Source: Bordetella holmesii ATCC 51541 (GTDB lineage: Bacteria; Pseudomonadota; Gammaproteobacteria; Burkholderiales; Burkholderiaceae_B). Taken from it: a stretch of 64,000 bases of DNA. Below, piece after piece: positions 41,101 through 50,240 of the stretch. Made by a program: the position numbers and the translations under genes. Each line of letters begins with the position of its first letter. Within the stretch, counting starts at the first letter, position 1. The DNA lies in assembly GCA_000612485.1 (NCBI GenBank), contig CP007494.1, positions 2,728,001-2,792,000 of the forward strand, given 5' to 3'. The notes beneath the pieces were generated by a model, which did no database searches, was not told the origin of the DNA, and worked only from the letters and a program-made list of their open reading frames with translations.

Positions 41101-41345
41101 CCAGCGCGGCCAGCCAGCGTGCCGTCGGTATCGGCGTGCTGGGGGGCATGCTTGCCGCCACGCCTTTTGCCGTGATTTTCGTGCCCACTTTCTTCGTGGT
41201 CGTCATGAAATTGGTGAAAACCCGTCCGCGCCTGCTGGGCGCCGAGCTTCGTGCCTTCCAGGCCGAGCAGGTCGCCAAGAAGGAGCAGGACGGCAAGCTG
41301 CCCGGGGATACTTCGAACCAAGGCGGTCAGGAGAATAAAGAATGA
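38130..41345 (+). CDS. acrB: RND multidrug efflux transporter (HAE1 family)
   Basis: 1071 residues; inner-membrane proton antiporter. Starts MPQFFIDRPIFAWVVALFIL, as in AcrB/MexB. Twelve helices in two halves with large periplasmic porter loops; the proton-relay pair is Asp407-Asp408 in GILVDDAIVVVENVER. FRPGTDPDLAQVDVQNR and the MTSLAFILGVVPLALATGAG-like helix are family signatures. The gene is intact, in contrast to the adaptor upstream. It lies 60 bp after acrA and overlaps the outer-membrane gene by 4 bp. Confidence 0.95.
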   Translation: MPQFFIDRPIFAWVVALFILMAGILAIPNMPVSQYPDVAPPSISITATYPGASAQEVAETVTSIIEDELNGAKGLLYYESVSDSNGQSQITATFRPGTDPDLAQVDVQNRISNVTAQLPSAVTQQGLQYEQTSAGFLLFVTLSSTDGSLDQAALADYITRNIKNPISRVPGVGQFQLFAAPRAMRIWVDPQKLVGFNMSMQEVNQAIAAQNVLISGGSIGAPPNPKDVRVTATVTANGQLSTVEGFGKIVLRANTDGSRVMLRDVARIEVGSDNYQFGARLNGQPTAAFAIVLSPDANALETAEGVRKQMATLSQYFPDNIKYEIPYDTAPYVKVSIEKVIHTLIEAMVLVFLVMFLFLQNVRYTLIPALVVPVAMMGAFAVMLALGLSINVLTMFAMVLAIGILVDDAIVVVENVERIMATEGLPPKEATAKAMPQITGAIVGITLVLVAVFLPLAFMGGSVGVIYRQFAVAMAVSIFFSAFLALSFTPALCSTLLKPIPKGHLNEKKGFFGWFNRKFEATTHHYQDWISRVLHKGGRMMLVFGLLVVVLGWLYLRLPSAFLPEEDQGYVISNIELPAGASANRTIEVIEQVEHYFKGLPTTQNIVAVQGFSFNGNGLNAALVFTTLKDFADRKSAQDSAQAIAGGAFQHLFMGIKDAMVFTVVPPAISSLGNAAGFDFRLQDRSASGSEALAAATGQLMGLAMQSPVLSQVRITGLGPGAQLSLNIDRDKAAALGVDFSEASTLISTAIGSAYLSKFPNLGRMQNIWVQADQNYRMHMDQVLALNARNKDGGMVPLSAFVTAKWSQGPTQVVRYNSYEAVRIGGDAAPGYSTGEAMAEMERLVGQLPAGFGYEWNGLSYQERLAGNQAVILMGLALLVVFMVLAALYESWAIPLSVMLVVPLGMLGAVGLVSLMGMSNDVYFQVGMVTVIGLAAKNAILIIEFAKDQYARGNGLYASAVEAARLRFRPILMTSLAFILGVVPLALATGASAASQRAVGIGVLGGMLAATPFAVIFVPTFFVVVMKLVKTRPRLLGAELRAFQAEQVAKKEQDGKLPGDTSNQGGQENKE

Positions 41346-42865
41346 CGGCCCTGATGTATAAGCGTGGCGTAGTGGTGCTGTTGGCGGCCGGGTTGGCCGG
41401 TTGCTCGCTGGCGCCCGACTACCATCGCCCCGAGGCGCCGGTGCGCGCGAATTGGCCGGATCAACCCAAGGTCAGTTACGGCGGTTATGAGCGGCCCACC
41501 CAGCTGGGTTCGCAGCCGGCCGTGGCCGTGGCGCCTCCCGCCGGCACGTCAGCGGCCGACATAGGGTGGCGCAGCTTCTTCCAGGATCCGTGCCTGCAGG
41601 CTTTGATAGAGCTGGCGCTGACCAACAACCGAGACCTGCGTGTGGCCGTCCAGAACGTCGAGGTCGCGCGCGCGCAATACGGCGTGCAGCGCGGCGCGCA
41701 ATGGCCGGCGATAGGCGCGGGCGCGCAAGGGACTCGGCAGCATTTGCCGAAGAATATGCGCGCTGCCGGCCCCAATTCGTCGTCGATCAGCAGCCAGTAC
41801 CAAGCCGGTCTCGGATTGACCTCCTTCGAGATCGATCTGTTCGGGCGCCTGCGTAATCTGTCGGAAGCCGCCTATCAACAGTATTTGTCGACCGAGCAGG
41901 CACAACGCTCGGTGCACATTACGTTGATTGGTGCGGTTGCTGAGGCGTATTTCAATCTGCGTGCCGCCGAGGTGCAACTCGATCTCACGCGCAGAACGCT
42001 GCAGTCGCGGCAGGAGTCCTATAACCTCGTCAAGACCCGCTTCGACGGCGGTGTGTCGTCCGAACTCGACCTGAACCAGTCGCGCTCTTTGCTGGATTCG
42101 GCGTCTTCGAATCTGGCGCAATTGGCGCGCACGCATGCCCAGGCGGCCAATGCGCTGATGGTGCTGCTCGGGGTGCCCAGCCTGCCGGCTGATCTGCCGC
42201 CTGCGGCCGAGTTCGGGCGTGACCAGATTCTGGCCACGGTACCGGCCGGCCTGCCGTCGGACATGCTCGAGCGCCGCCCGGATATTCTGGCTGCCGAGAA
42301 CCAGCTGCGTGCCGCCAAGGCAAATATCGGCGCGGCGCGGGCAGCCTTTTTCCCGACGATATCGCTGACCGGCTTGCTCGGCGTGGCCAGCCCCTCGCTG
42401 GATACGCTTTTCAAGGGCGGTCAGGGCTATTGGAGCTTTTCGCCTCAGATCACCACCCCGTTGTTTGCCGGTGGCAGCATCATCGAAGGGCTGAATCTGG
42501 CCAAGGCGCGCGACAATATCGCCGTGGCGCAGTATGAGCAAACCATTCAGCAGGCGTTCCGCGAGGTCGCCGATGCGCTGGCCGGTGAGGCCACCTACAG
42601 TGCGCAGTTGGATGCGCAGCGCGGTCTGCAAGCCTCATCGGCGCGGTCGCTCGAGCTGTCGAACATGCGCTATACCAGCGGCATAGATAGTTATCTGCAG
42701 GTGCAGACGGCGCAGGTGGATCTTTTCGATGCGCAGTTGGCCTTGGTGCAGACAGGGCTGGCGTCGCTCATCAATCGCGTCGAACTCTACAAAGCGCTGG
42801 GCGGTGGCTGGTTGGAGAACACTGCCATGCCCGAGACTCAACCCAGGACTTCGCAACAGCAATGA
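41342..42865 (+). CDS. oprM: Outer-membrane efflux channel lipoprotein (OprM/NodT type)
   Basis: 507 residues; TolC-like channel. Lipobox LAGC (Cys21) followed by [13 protein letters not shown]. Two OEP repeats with [25 protein letters not shown] and [25 protein letters not shown], characteristic of NodT-type channels. The start overlaps the acrB stop by 4 bp, and its own stop overlaps the pdxJ start, so pdxJ may be co-transcribed with the pump. Confidence 0.93.
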   Translation: MTALMYKRGVVVLLAAGLAGCSLAPDYHRPEAPVRANWPDQPKVSYGGYERPTQLGSQPAVAVAPPAGTSAADIGWRSFFQDPCLQALIELALTNNRDLRVAVQNVEVARAQYGVQRGAQWPAIGAGAQGTRQHLPKNMRAAGPNSSSISSQYQAGLGLTSFEIDLFGRLRNLSEAAYQQYLSTEQAQRSVHITLIGAVAEAYFNLRAAEVQLDLTRRTLQSRQESYNLVKTRFDGGVSSELDLNQSRSLLDSASSNLAQLARTHAQAANALMVLLGVPSLPADLPPAAEFGRDQILATVPAGLPSDMLERRPDILAAENQLRAAKANIGAARAAFFPTISLTGLLGVASPSLDTLFKGGQGYWSFSPQITTPLFAGGSIIEGLNLAKARDNIAVAQYEQTIQQAFREVADALAGEATYSAQLDAQRGLQASSARSLELSNMRYTSGIDSYLQVQTAQVDLFDAQLALVQTGLASLINRVELYKALGGGWLENTAMPETQPRTSQQQ

Positions 42866-43746
42866 TTGAACTTGGCGTCAATATCGATCATGTGGCCACG
42901 CTGCGTCAGCAGCGCCACACTACCTACCCCGATCCGGTGGAGGCGGCCGTGCGCGCCGAGGATGCCGGGGCGGATGTGGTTACCTTGCATCTGCGCGAAG
43001 ATCGGCGGCACATCCAGGATGCGGATGTCTACGCCATTCGCCCGCGATTGCGCACCCGCATGAATCTCGAGTGCGCATTGACTCCGGAAATGCTGGAAAT
43101 CGCCTGCGCGGTCAAACCTGACGATGTCTGCCTGGTGCCGGAAAAACGTGCCGAACTCACGACCGAGGGTGGCCTGGACGTGGTGGGGCAGTTCGACGCC
43201 GTGGCCGACGCCGTGGCGCTGCTCACCGAGGCAGGTATTCGGGTGTCGCTGTTCATCGATCCGGACAATGGCCAGATCGAAGCGGCCGCGCGCGCCAAAG
43301 CTACGGTGATAGAGCTTCATACGGGCGCCTATGCCGAGGCCGAGGGCGAGGTCGCCGGGCGGGAGTTGCTGCGTATTCAGGCCGCGGTCCAGGAGGGCTT
43401 GCGCCACGGGCTTCGGGTCAACGCGGGCCACGGCCTGCATTACGGCAACGTGCAGCCCGTCGCGGCCATCGATGGGGTTTCCGAACTCAATATCGGACAT
43501 GCCATCGTGGCCCAGGCCGTCTTCGACGGTTGGGAGAAGGCAATACGCGATATGAAGGCGCTCATGATTCAGGCGCGGGCCGATAGATTCCCATTTTCGT
43601 TGGCGAGGCCGCAGGTCGATGGACAGACCCCCGGGAAGTTGGATGGAGATCCAACCTCCGGGGGTTTTTACATGAATGTCGAGCAGGCCGGGCTCGCGTA
43701 TGATTTCGCTATTGCAGCGCTGTTTCGCGCCGCGTTTTCCGGTTGA
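42862..43746 (+). CDS. pdxJ: Pyridoxine 5'-phosphate synthase, extended 3' frame
   Basis: Condenses 1-deoxyxylulose-5-phosphate with 3-amino-2-oxopropyl phosphate in vitamin B6 synthesis. Motifs [29 protein letters not shown] and [12 protein letters not shown] are intact. Ordinary PdxJ ends near residue 240-245, but this frame continues to 294. The extra 54 residues read through an intrinsic terminator. One extra G in the run 43577-43579 would give QARGR and a TAG at 43584-43586, making 242 residues. So the natural 3' end is probably 43586, followed by the terminator. Confidence 0.9.
   Translation: MIELGVNIDHVATLRQQRHTTYPDPVEAAVRAEDAGADVVTLHLREDRRHIQDADVYAIRPRLRTRMNLECALTPEMLEIACAVKPDDVCLVPEKRAELTTEGGLDVVGQFDAVADAVALLTEAGIRVSLFIDPDNGQIEAAARAKATVIELHTGAYAEAEGEVAGRELLRIQAAVQEGLRHGLRVNAGHGLHYGNVQPVAAIDGVSELNIGHAIVAQAVFDGWEKAIRDMKALMIQARADRFPFSLARPQVDGQTPGKLDGDPTSGGFYMNVEQAGLAYDFAIAALFRAAFSG
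43627..43669 (+). terminator. Intrinsic terminator inside the extended pdxJ frame
   Basis: ACCCCCGG (43627-43634) with CCGGGGGT (43658-43665) and an inner stem GTTGGAT / ATCCAAC (43638-43644 / 43649-43655), followed by TTTTT. It would normally lie just after pdxJ. Confidence 0.8.
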
Positions 43747-43749
43747 GTC

Positions 43750-44187
43750 ATGGTCTCTCTCAGTCCCCCCAGCGGCGCCATCGCCGGCATAGGCATGGAC
43801 CTGATCCGCGTCGATCGTATCTCCCGAGCGCTGGAGCGCCATGGTGATCGCTTTGCCGAAAAAATACTCGGCATCGAGGAAATGGCCAAGTTTCGTGCAC
43901 GTCGAACGCGTGATCCTGCGTGCGGCATTCGTTTTCTGGCCACGCGCTTCGCGGCCAAAGAGGCGTTTTCCAAAGCGATCGGATTGGGCATGCGCATGCC
44001 CATGACGTGGAATCGTGTGCAGACCCTCAACGCCCCCGGGGGAAGGCCTGTCCTGGTCATCGATCCCGCATTGCTGCCCTGGTTTGAGCAGCGTTTCGGC
44101 GCGGCGCATGTCTCGATCACTGATGAGTCCGATATGGCGGCGGCCTATGTCATCGTGGAGTCCCGGCTCGGGGCCAGCAACACCTGA
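43750..44187 (+). CDS. acpS: Holo-[acyl-carrier-protein] synthase
   Basis: 145 residues; transfers 4'-phosphopantetheine from CoA to apo-[17 protein letters not shown] holds the first Mg-binding Asp, and [13 protein letters not shown] the second acidic residue and catalytic-region Lys. Complete. The pdxJ-acpS-nagZ order is conserved in beta-proteobacteria. It begins 3 bp after the extended pdxJ stop. Confidence 0.93.
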   Translation: MVSLSPPSGAIAGIGMDLIRVDRISRALERHGDRFAEKILGIEEMAKFRARRTRDPACGIRFLATRFAAKEAFSKAIGLGMRMPMTWNRVQTLNAPGGRPVLVIDPALLPWFEQRFGAAHVSITDESDMAAAYVIVESRLGASNT

Positions 44188-44197
44188 GGATGGTTTG

Positions 44198-45256
44198 ATG
44201 TCGAAATCCAAGAAGCACCAGAAATTGGCTCCGGGGCCGGTCATGGTCGATGTGTCCGGGACCCGGCTCACCAAGCAAGAGAAACAACGCCTGCGGCATC
44301 CGTTGGTCGGCGGAGTCATCTTATTTGCACGCAACTTCGAGAACCGTGCGCAGCTGACCACACTTACCCGCAAGATTCATGAGGCCCGCGGCGAACCGCT
44401 GCTCATTGCGGTCGATCATGAGGGCGGCCGCGTACAGCGCTTTCGTGAGGACGGCTTCACGGCGTTGCCGGCGATGAGTGCATTGGGGCAAGTATGGGAT
44501 CGTGATCCCTTGCTAGCCATGCGCCTGGCAACCGAAGCGGGCTATGTATTGGCCGCCGAGCTGCGGGCATGCGGCGTGGACATGAGCTTTACGCCGGTGC
44601 TGGATCTCGACTATGGCGTGAGCAAAGTGATCGGCAATCGCGCCTTGCACCGCGATCCACGCGTGGTGGCCATGCTGGCTCGGGCCTTGATCCAGGGGCT
44701 GGCGCTGGCGGGGATGGCCGCATGCGGCAAGCATTTCCCCGGGCACGGTTTCGTCGAGGCCGACTCGCATCACGAGATCCCGGTCGACAAACGCTCGCTG
44801 ACCGAGATCCTGCGCGAAGATGCCGCACCTTATGGCTGGTTGGGCGATGGTGTGCTGTCGTCTGTCATGCCAGCCCACGTCATCTATCCCAAGGTGGACA
44901 GTCAGCCTGCCGGTTTTTCCCGCCGGTGGGTCACCGAGATCCTGCGCGGCAAGCTGGCCTACGATGGCGTGGTGTTTTCCGATGACCTCACCATGGAGGG
45001 GGCTTCCGTGGCGGGCGACATTCTGGCCAGGGCTCAGGCCGCGCTGGGCGCAGGGTGCGACATGGTGCTGGTCTGCAACCGTCCTGATCTTGCCGACGAG
45101 TTGCTGGGCCGCCTGGACGTGCAGCTCGCTGCCGAATCGGTGGCGCGCATTCGCCGGCTGATGCCTGCTTTTGCCAGCCCGGACTGGGATGGCCTGCAGG
45201 CCGATTCTCGCTATCAGCATGCCCGACGACTTCAATCTCAAATCATTTCTGGCTGA
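44198..45256 (+). CDS. nagZ: Beta-N-acetylhexosaminidase NagZ
   Basis: 352 residues; GH3 enzyme that removes GlcNAc from anhydromuropeptides in cytoplasmic cell-wall recycling, influencing AmpC-type induction in other bacteria. [28 protein letters not shown] (general acid His/Asp region) and the nucleophile Asp in FSDDLTMEG are present. ATG 44198 ([10 protein letters not shown]) chosen. The 3' end overlaps the uvrC start by 38 bp. Confidence 0.93.
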   Translation: MSKSKKHQKLAPGPVMVDVSGTRLTKQEKQRLRHPLVGGVILFARNFENRAQLTTLTRKIHEARGEPLLIAVDHEGGRVQRFREDGFTALPAMSALGQVWDRDPLLAMRLATEAGYVLAAELRACGVDMSFTPVLDLDYGVSKVIGNRALHRDPRVVAMLARALIQGLALAGMAACGKHFPGHGFVEADSHHEIPVDKRSLTEILREDAAPYGWLGDGVLSSVMPAHVIYPKVDSQPAGFSRRWVTEILRGKLAYDGVVFSDDLTMEGASVAGDILARAQAALGAGCDMVLVCNRPDLADELLGRLDVQLAAESVARIRRLMPAFASPDWDGLQADSRYQHARRLQSQIISG

Positions 45257-47044
45257 TCTGCCGCACCTGCCTGGCGTCTATCGGCATCTGGATGCCGCCG
45301 GGGAGGTGCTGTATGTCGGTAAGGCGCGCGATTTAAAGAGGCGCGTGTCGTCGTACTTCCAGAAGAACCTGGCCAGCCCGCGTATTGCGCAGATGGTGGG
45401 CAAAGTCGCGCGCGTTGAGGTGACGGTCACGCGCTCGGAGGCCGAGGCGCTGATTCTTGAAAACAACCTCATCAAGAGTCTGCACCCGCGCTACAACATT
45501 CTGTTCCGGGACGACAAGTCCTATCCGTACTTGCTCATCACCGGCCACGCCTGGCCACGCATTGCTTACTATCGTGGCGCGACCAACAAGCGCGGACAGT
45601 ACTTCGGCCCTTACCCGAATGCCTGGGCGGTGCGCGAGACCATACAGATCCTGCAGAAGGTGTTTCGGCTGCGTACCTGCGAAGACACCGTTTTCGCCAA
45701 CCGCTCACGCCCCTGTCTGCTGCATCAGATCGGCCGTTGCTCAGCGCCCTGCGTGCAGGCCATCGAGGCGGCCGACTATGCGCGCGACGTGCAGCGCGCG
45801 GCCCGTTTCCTCAACGGCGAAGCCCGTGAGGTCATGGACGAGATAGAGACGCGCATGTTGCAGGCGTCTTCCGAGTTGCGCTTTGAGGAGGCTGCCGCTT
45901 TGCGCGATCAGATGGGGTCGCTGTCCAAGGTGCTGCATCAGCAGACCATGGAGAACGTCGGCGGCGAAGACACCGACGTGATCGCGGTGGCCGCCGCCGG
46001 CGGCAAAGTCTGCGTCAATCTGGCCATGGTGCGCGGTGGCCGCCATCTGGGCGACAAACCGTTCTTCCCGACGCACGCCGATGGCGAGGCGGGGCCGCAA
46101 GTCGTGGAAGCCTTTGTCGCGCAGCATTATGCCGACCGTCCGTTGCCGCCAGTGCTGGTGTGTTCGCACGCCTTGCCTGACCCCGACCTGATCGGCCTGC
46201 TGGCTGAACAGGCAGGCACGCGCTGTCGTCTTTTGACGCGTCCGCAGGGCGTGCGCCGCTCCTGGCTGGAGCAAGCGCAGAAAAACGCCGAACTGGCCCT
46301 GGCCAGGGCGCTGACCGAATCCGGCGCGCGTGCCGCGCGTACGCTGATGTTGGCCGAGACCCTGAACATGGACACCGATGAGGCCGCCTTGGATGCCTTG
46401 CGGATTGAGTGTTTCGACATCAGCCATACCGCGGGCGAGGCCACTCAGGGGTCCTGTGTGGTCTTTCTGCACCACGATATGCAGCCCTCGCTGTACCGGC
46501 GCTACAACATCGTCGGCATCACGCCGGGGGATGACTATGCGGCCATGCGGCAGGTGTTGACGCGCCGCTTCGGCAAGGTGGCCGATGGCGAGGCCCCATG
46601 CCCGGTCTGGTGCTGATCGACGGCGGCAAGGGGCAGGTGGAGGTGGCGCGCCAGGTATTCGCAGAATTGGGGCTGGATATTGCCGCGCTGGTGGGGGTGG
46701 CCAAGGGAGAGGGACGTAAAGTCGGTCTGGAGACACTGGTGTTCGCCGATAGCCGCGCGCCCATCGCTTTGGGTAAAGAGTCGGCAGCACTCATGCTGAT
46801 CGCTCAGGTGCGTGACGAAGCTCACCGGTTTGCCATCACCGGTATGCGCGCCAAACGAGCCAAGGCGCGCAATATCTCCAGGCTGGAGGAAATCGAAGGG
46901 ATTGGCGCCAAACGGCGGCAGCGGTTGCTGGCCCGGTTTGGCGGATTGTCGGGCGTGACCTCGGCCAGCGTCGAGGATCTGGCCTCGGTGGAGGGGATTT
47001 CTGAGGAATTGGCCCAGCGTATCTACGACGCTTTGCATGGATGA
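45219..47044 (+). pseudogene. uvrC: Excinuclease ABC subunit C, frameshifted
   Basis: Nucleotide-excision-repair nuclease making the 3' and 5' incisions. The N-terminal GIY-YIG domain ([20 protein letters not shown]), the UVR motif (about 200-235) and most of the central region are in one frame. It breaks after VADGEAP at CCCC 46594-46597; one more C restores [13 protein letters not shown], the C-terminal RNase-H-like nuclease and two HhH motifs ([26 protein letters not shown]). Repaired length is about 608 residues, normal for the family. If real, the 5' incision would be lost. Confidence 0.87.
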
Positions 47045-47083
47045 CGGGCGTGCCTTGCGCGGCTGATGTAGCATACGGGCACT

Positions 47084-47656
47084 ATGCCGATAAACGTTCC
47101 CATTTTTCTGACGTGGCTGCGCATCGCCATGATTCCGCTGGTGGTCGGGCTGTTCTATTTGCCCGACACTTGGATATCGGTAAGTGTGCGCGATACGTTG
47201 GCCGCCGTCGCCTTCATCGTGGCGGCTCTGACCGATTGGTTCGATGGCTGGCTGGCTCGCCGCTGGAATCAGACCTCGGCTTTCGGGGCCTTTCTGGATC
47301 CGGTTGCCGATAAGTTGATGGTGTGCGCCGCGCTCATCGTGCTGTTGGATCTGAGCCGTGTCGATGCCTTCGTATCGCTGATCATCATCGGTCGTGAAAT
47401 CACGATTTCGGCACTGCGTGAGTGGATGGCCAAGATCGGGGCAAGTGCCAGCGTGGCCGTGCACCGCCTGGGTAAATTCAAAACTGCCGCCCAGATGGTC
47501 GCCATCCCCTGCCTGCTCTACAACCAAACGCTTTGGGGAGTGGACATGCGCTATGTGGGCGCCTGGCTGATCGTAGTCGCTGCCGTGCTGACGGTGTGGT
47601 CGATGCTCTATTACCTGCAACGTGCCTGGCCGGCGATTCGCGAGAAGGCGGGCTGA
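47084..47656 (+). CDS. pgsA: CDP-diacylglycerol-glycerol-3-phosphate 3-phosphatidyltransferase
   Basis: 190 residues; first committed step of phosphatidylglycerol synthesis. The CDP-alcohol phosphotransferase motif runs from ALTDWFDGWLAR through SAFGAFLDPVADK (D-x2-D-G-x2-A-R-x8-G-x3-D-x3-D). Several transmembrane helices. It follows uvrC after 39 bp, the same pair as in many proteobacteria, where both are co-transcribed. Confidence 0.93.
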   Translation: MPINVPIFLTWLRIAMIPLVVGLFYLPDTWISVSVRDTLAAVAFIVAALTDWFDGWLARRWNQTSAFGAFLDPVADKLMVCAALIVLLDLSRVDAFVSLIIIGREITISALREWMAKIGASASVAVHRLGKFKTAAQMVAIPCLLYNQTLWGVDMRYVGAWLIVVAAVLTVWSMLYYLQRAWPAIREKAG

Positions 47657-47798
47657 ATCGCGTTGTGCCGAGATGGGTGGCGCGCTCGCGCCGCCCATCT
47701 CCATTACAGAGGCGGCTTCAAGCGGCCCGATGAGCGTGGCGGCGCGGCCGCCACGAACCGCAGACTTTTCGAGGGGCCTTCGCGGGCTCTGCTGACGC

Positions 47799-49036
47799 AT
47801 GAATACCGCTACCGCAGTATCCGATTCCCCAGACTTGCGCCGTCGCGACTGGCAGATCATTTTGCTGATCGGTGTGGCGCATTCGAGCTCGCATTTTTTC
47901 CAACTGGTTCTTCCATCCCTGTATGTATCCCTGGGCAATGAGTTCGGTTTGGACTTTGCCCGGCTCGGCCTGCTGGTTTCGGTGTTTTACGTCGTCTCGG
48001 GTCTGGGCCAGGCTTCTTCCGGTTTTGTCGTTGACCGGGTGGGCGCGCGCCCGGTGCTGTGGTTTGGGCTGTCCTGTTTTGTGCTCGCGGCTGTCCTGAT
48101 CGGCGCGGCCAACGGTTACGCCATGCTGATGCTGGCTGCGGCGATAGGCGGGGTGGGTAATTCGATTTTTCATCCGGCCGACTACTCGATCATCAATCAT
48201 CGTGTGAGCCCGGCACGGCTGGGCCATGCTTTTTCGATTCACGGCCTGACGGGCAATCTGGGCTGGGCGCTGACGCCGGTGTTCATCACCACCATTACCT
48301 TGCTGTCGAATTGGCGTGTGGCGGCCTTTTCTGCGGCCGGGCTGATTGCGCTGGTCTTGCTGCTCACGGTGCTGGGCCGCGATTTATTGGGTGCGCCCGA
48401 ACCCGCGCGCGAGGCAGGTCCGGCTTCGTCTGCGCAAGCCAGCGTATGGCAGACGCTGACCGCATTGGCGGCGCGGCCTGCGCTCTGGGGGCGTTTCTGT
48501 TTTTTGCTTTCACGTCCATTGCGTTGTCTTCGGTGCAGAACTACACCATTCCGCTATTGGGGCAGTTGTATGACTTGTCGCGGGTGACGGCCAGCTCCGC
48601 GCTGTCCGGCTACATGCTGGCTTCGGCGCTGGGCATGGCAGCGGGAGGATTTCTGGTCTCGGCGCCACCGCGCACTGAGCGCACCGTCACGGCAGCCCTG
48701 CTCATGGCCGGGTTGACGCTGGTCGTGCTGGCCATGGGCTGGGTCCCCGCGTCGATGGCGGCCCTGGTGGTGGGCTTGGCCGGTTTTTGCGCAGGGGTGG
48801 CCGCCCCGTCGCGCGATATGCTCATTCGCCGCGTCACGCCCAAGGGGGCTACCGGCTCGGTGTACGGCCTGGTGTATTCGGGCATGGATGTGGGTTCTGC
48901 ACTCGGCCCCCTGGGATTCGGGCTGCTGCTTGATGCGGGACTGGCGCAAGGTCCGTGGATAGGGGCAGGGCTGGCGTTCGCGATCGGAGCCATTCTGGCG
49001 CAGTGGATTGCCATCCAGGCGCGCAAGGCCGGCTGA
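47799..49036 (+). pseudogene. MFS transporter, frameshifted
   Basis: 12-helix major facilitator. The first frame has GVAHSSSHFFQLVLPSLYV and FVVDRVGARPVLWFG (the helix 2-3 loop motif) and IFHPADYSIINHRV, resembling the FSR/fosmidomycin-type or YfcJ-like sets. It breaks at GGGGG 48487-48491; one extra G gives ALWGAFLFFAFTSIALSS and the six C-terminal helices. Repaired length is about 412 residues. Substrate unknown. Lies 142 bp after pgsA. Confidence 0.78.
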
Positions 49037-49054
49037 CCGGCAGGGTTTTTTTGC

Positions 49055-49080
49055 AATAAAGGCCCCACGGGACCTTTATT
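49055..49080. terminator. Bidirectional terminator between MFS gene and queF
   Basis: AATAAAGG / CCTTTATT (8 bp) with an inner CCC/GGG pair and one mismatch, between two convergent genes. It reaches the queF stop codon. Confidence 0.7.
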
Positions 49081-49922
49081 CATTGGCGCGCTGTGCGGGT
49101 ATCGACCGGTGCGCCACCGGGGATATTACTGCGCCAAGGGTTGATGTCCAGGCCGCCTCGGCGAGTGTAACGGGCATAAACCGTTAGTTCCTCGGGTTCG
49201 CAAGCCCGCATCAGGTCGCAGAAGATGCGTTCGGCGCAATGCTCATGAAACTCGGCATGCTGGCGAAACGAGACGATGTACTTGAGCAGGGCAGCATGAT
49301 CCATCGGCCTGCCGCGGTAAGTGATCTGCACCGAACCCCAGTCCGGTTGGCCCGTCACCGGGCAGTTGGACTTTAGCAGGCGTGAGACCAGGGTTTCCTG
49401 GACGACGTCGCCCACGCTGCAGCGCAGCAGCTCGGGGCGCGGCTCATAGTGCTCGATCTCGACGTCCTGCTTGTCCAGGTTGGTGCCGCCGAGCTCGGCA
49501 ATGCGTAGCTCATCGAAACGCTGCGGCAGGATGAAGTCCATTTCGATGGGGCTGCCGGCCGCTGCTGACAGATCAGTCTCGAGACGCTCGCGCAGGGCCT
49601 GGGCGTTACTGAGCCGCGTCTGGTTGAAGGAATTCAGGTAGAGCTTGAAAGACTTCGACTCAATGATGTTCGGGCTGTTGGCGGGCAGCCGGAAGCTGGC
49701 CATGGCGATGCGCGGTTTGCCCTTGGCATCGAGCCAGGAGAGCTCATAGGCGTTCCAGATGTCGGTGCCATGAAAGGGCAGGGCGCTGCCTGGTAGAGCC
49801 TGCATGCGGTCCAATCCAAGCGCGGCACGGTTGTCCGACCGTGGGATGGGAAAGAGCAGCGAAGCATCGTATTCGGACGGATAGGCCACGTTGTGGCCCA
49901 GGGGCGCGTCGGTAAGCGGCAT
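49080..49922 (-). CDS. queF: NADPH-dependent 7-cyano-7-deazaguanine reductase
   Basis: 280 residues; reduces preQ0 to preQ1 in queuosine synthesis. Two-lobed (type II) QueF. The active-site Cys187 in SNCPVTGQPDWG forms the thioimide, Asp194 follows, and FHEHCAERIF holds the substrate-binding Glu/His. IIESKSFKLYLNSFNQ (86-101) is the NADPH motif. Complete. Divergent from aceA across a 318-bp intergenic region. Confidence 0.94.
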   Translation of the reverse strand: MPLTDAPLGHNVAYPSEYDASLLFPIPRSDNRAALGLDRMQALPGSALPFHGTDIWNAYELSWLDAKGKPRIAMASFRLPANSPNIIESKSFKLYLNSFNQTRLSNAQALRERLETDLSAAAGSPIEMDFILPQRFDELRIAELGGTNLDKQDVEIEHYEPRPELLRCSVGDVVQETLVSRLLKSNCPVTGQPDWGSVQITYRGRPMDHAALLKYIVSFRQHAEFHEHCAERIFCDLMRACEPEELTVYARYTRRGGLDINPWRSNIPGGAPVDTRTARQ

Positions 49923-50068
49923 GAGATCAAAGCGGTACGGAAGATGCCTGCATTGTAGGCCCTGGATGCCGTGTAAATTTTATATGGTGAAAACCGTTTC
50001 ACGGCATGTGAAAGGACATGCTGCGCAGCAGCGAATCCGGATTTCATGGCGCTCAATGGCATTTCATA

Positions 50069-50097
50069 TTGCAAAATTATAATTGCAAGTTGATAAT
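50069..50097 (+). promoter_or_regulatory. Promoter of aceA
   Basis: TTGCAA (50069-50074), a 17-bp spacer, and GATAAT (50092-50097) in a long AT-rich tract. The predicted start is near 50105, leaving a 5' leader of about 135 nt that contains the palindrome at 50135-50156. Confidence 0.6.
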
Positions 50098-50134
50098 TTT
50101 TAATAATAAAAAAGTTCGATTAATCACGGCGCCG

Positions 50135-50156
50135 ATGCTGCGCTGCTGCGCAGCAT
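50135..50156 (+). repeat. Palindrome in the aceA leader
   Basis: Arms ATGCTGCGC and GCGCAGCAT with a TGCT centre; the same GCTGCGCAGC core occurs at 50020-50029. It could be a protein site or an RNA hairpin in the leader. Confidence 0.6.
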
Positions 50157-50240
50157 ATCCGTAGACTGTGTTGCATGGATTCGCGGCAAACAGACAGACC
50201 CTGAATCCCCTGTTTCGCAAACCACTACCGGAGAGACACC

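Larger units (their letters stand above)
49923..50240. promoter_or_regulatory. queF-aceA intergenic region with palindromes and promoter
   Basis: No gene-like frame in these 318 bp. From the queF side: GTGAAAACCGTTTCAC at 49987-50002 (inverted GTGAAA/TTTCAC), another GTGAAA half at about 50008, GCTGCGCAGC at 50020-50029, then an AT-rich stretch with a promoter, and a 9-bp-arm palindrome at 50135-50156. The AceA ribosome site (GGAGAG) ends at about 50234. This arrangement looks like a control region for the glyoxylate enzyme rather than for queF. Confidence 0.5.

Noticed and set aside
38178..41321. 1047-codon minus-strand frame opposite acrB
   Set aside because: His/Arg/Gln-rich shadow of a real RND gene with complete motifs; no ribosome site or homology.
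47671..47700. Long imperfect hairpin after pgsA
   Set aside because: Stem is strong but lacks a U run; left unassigned.
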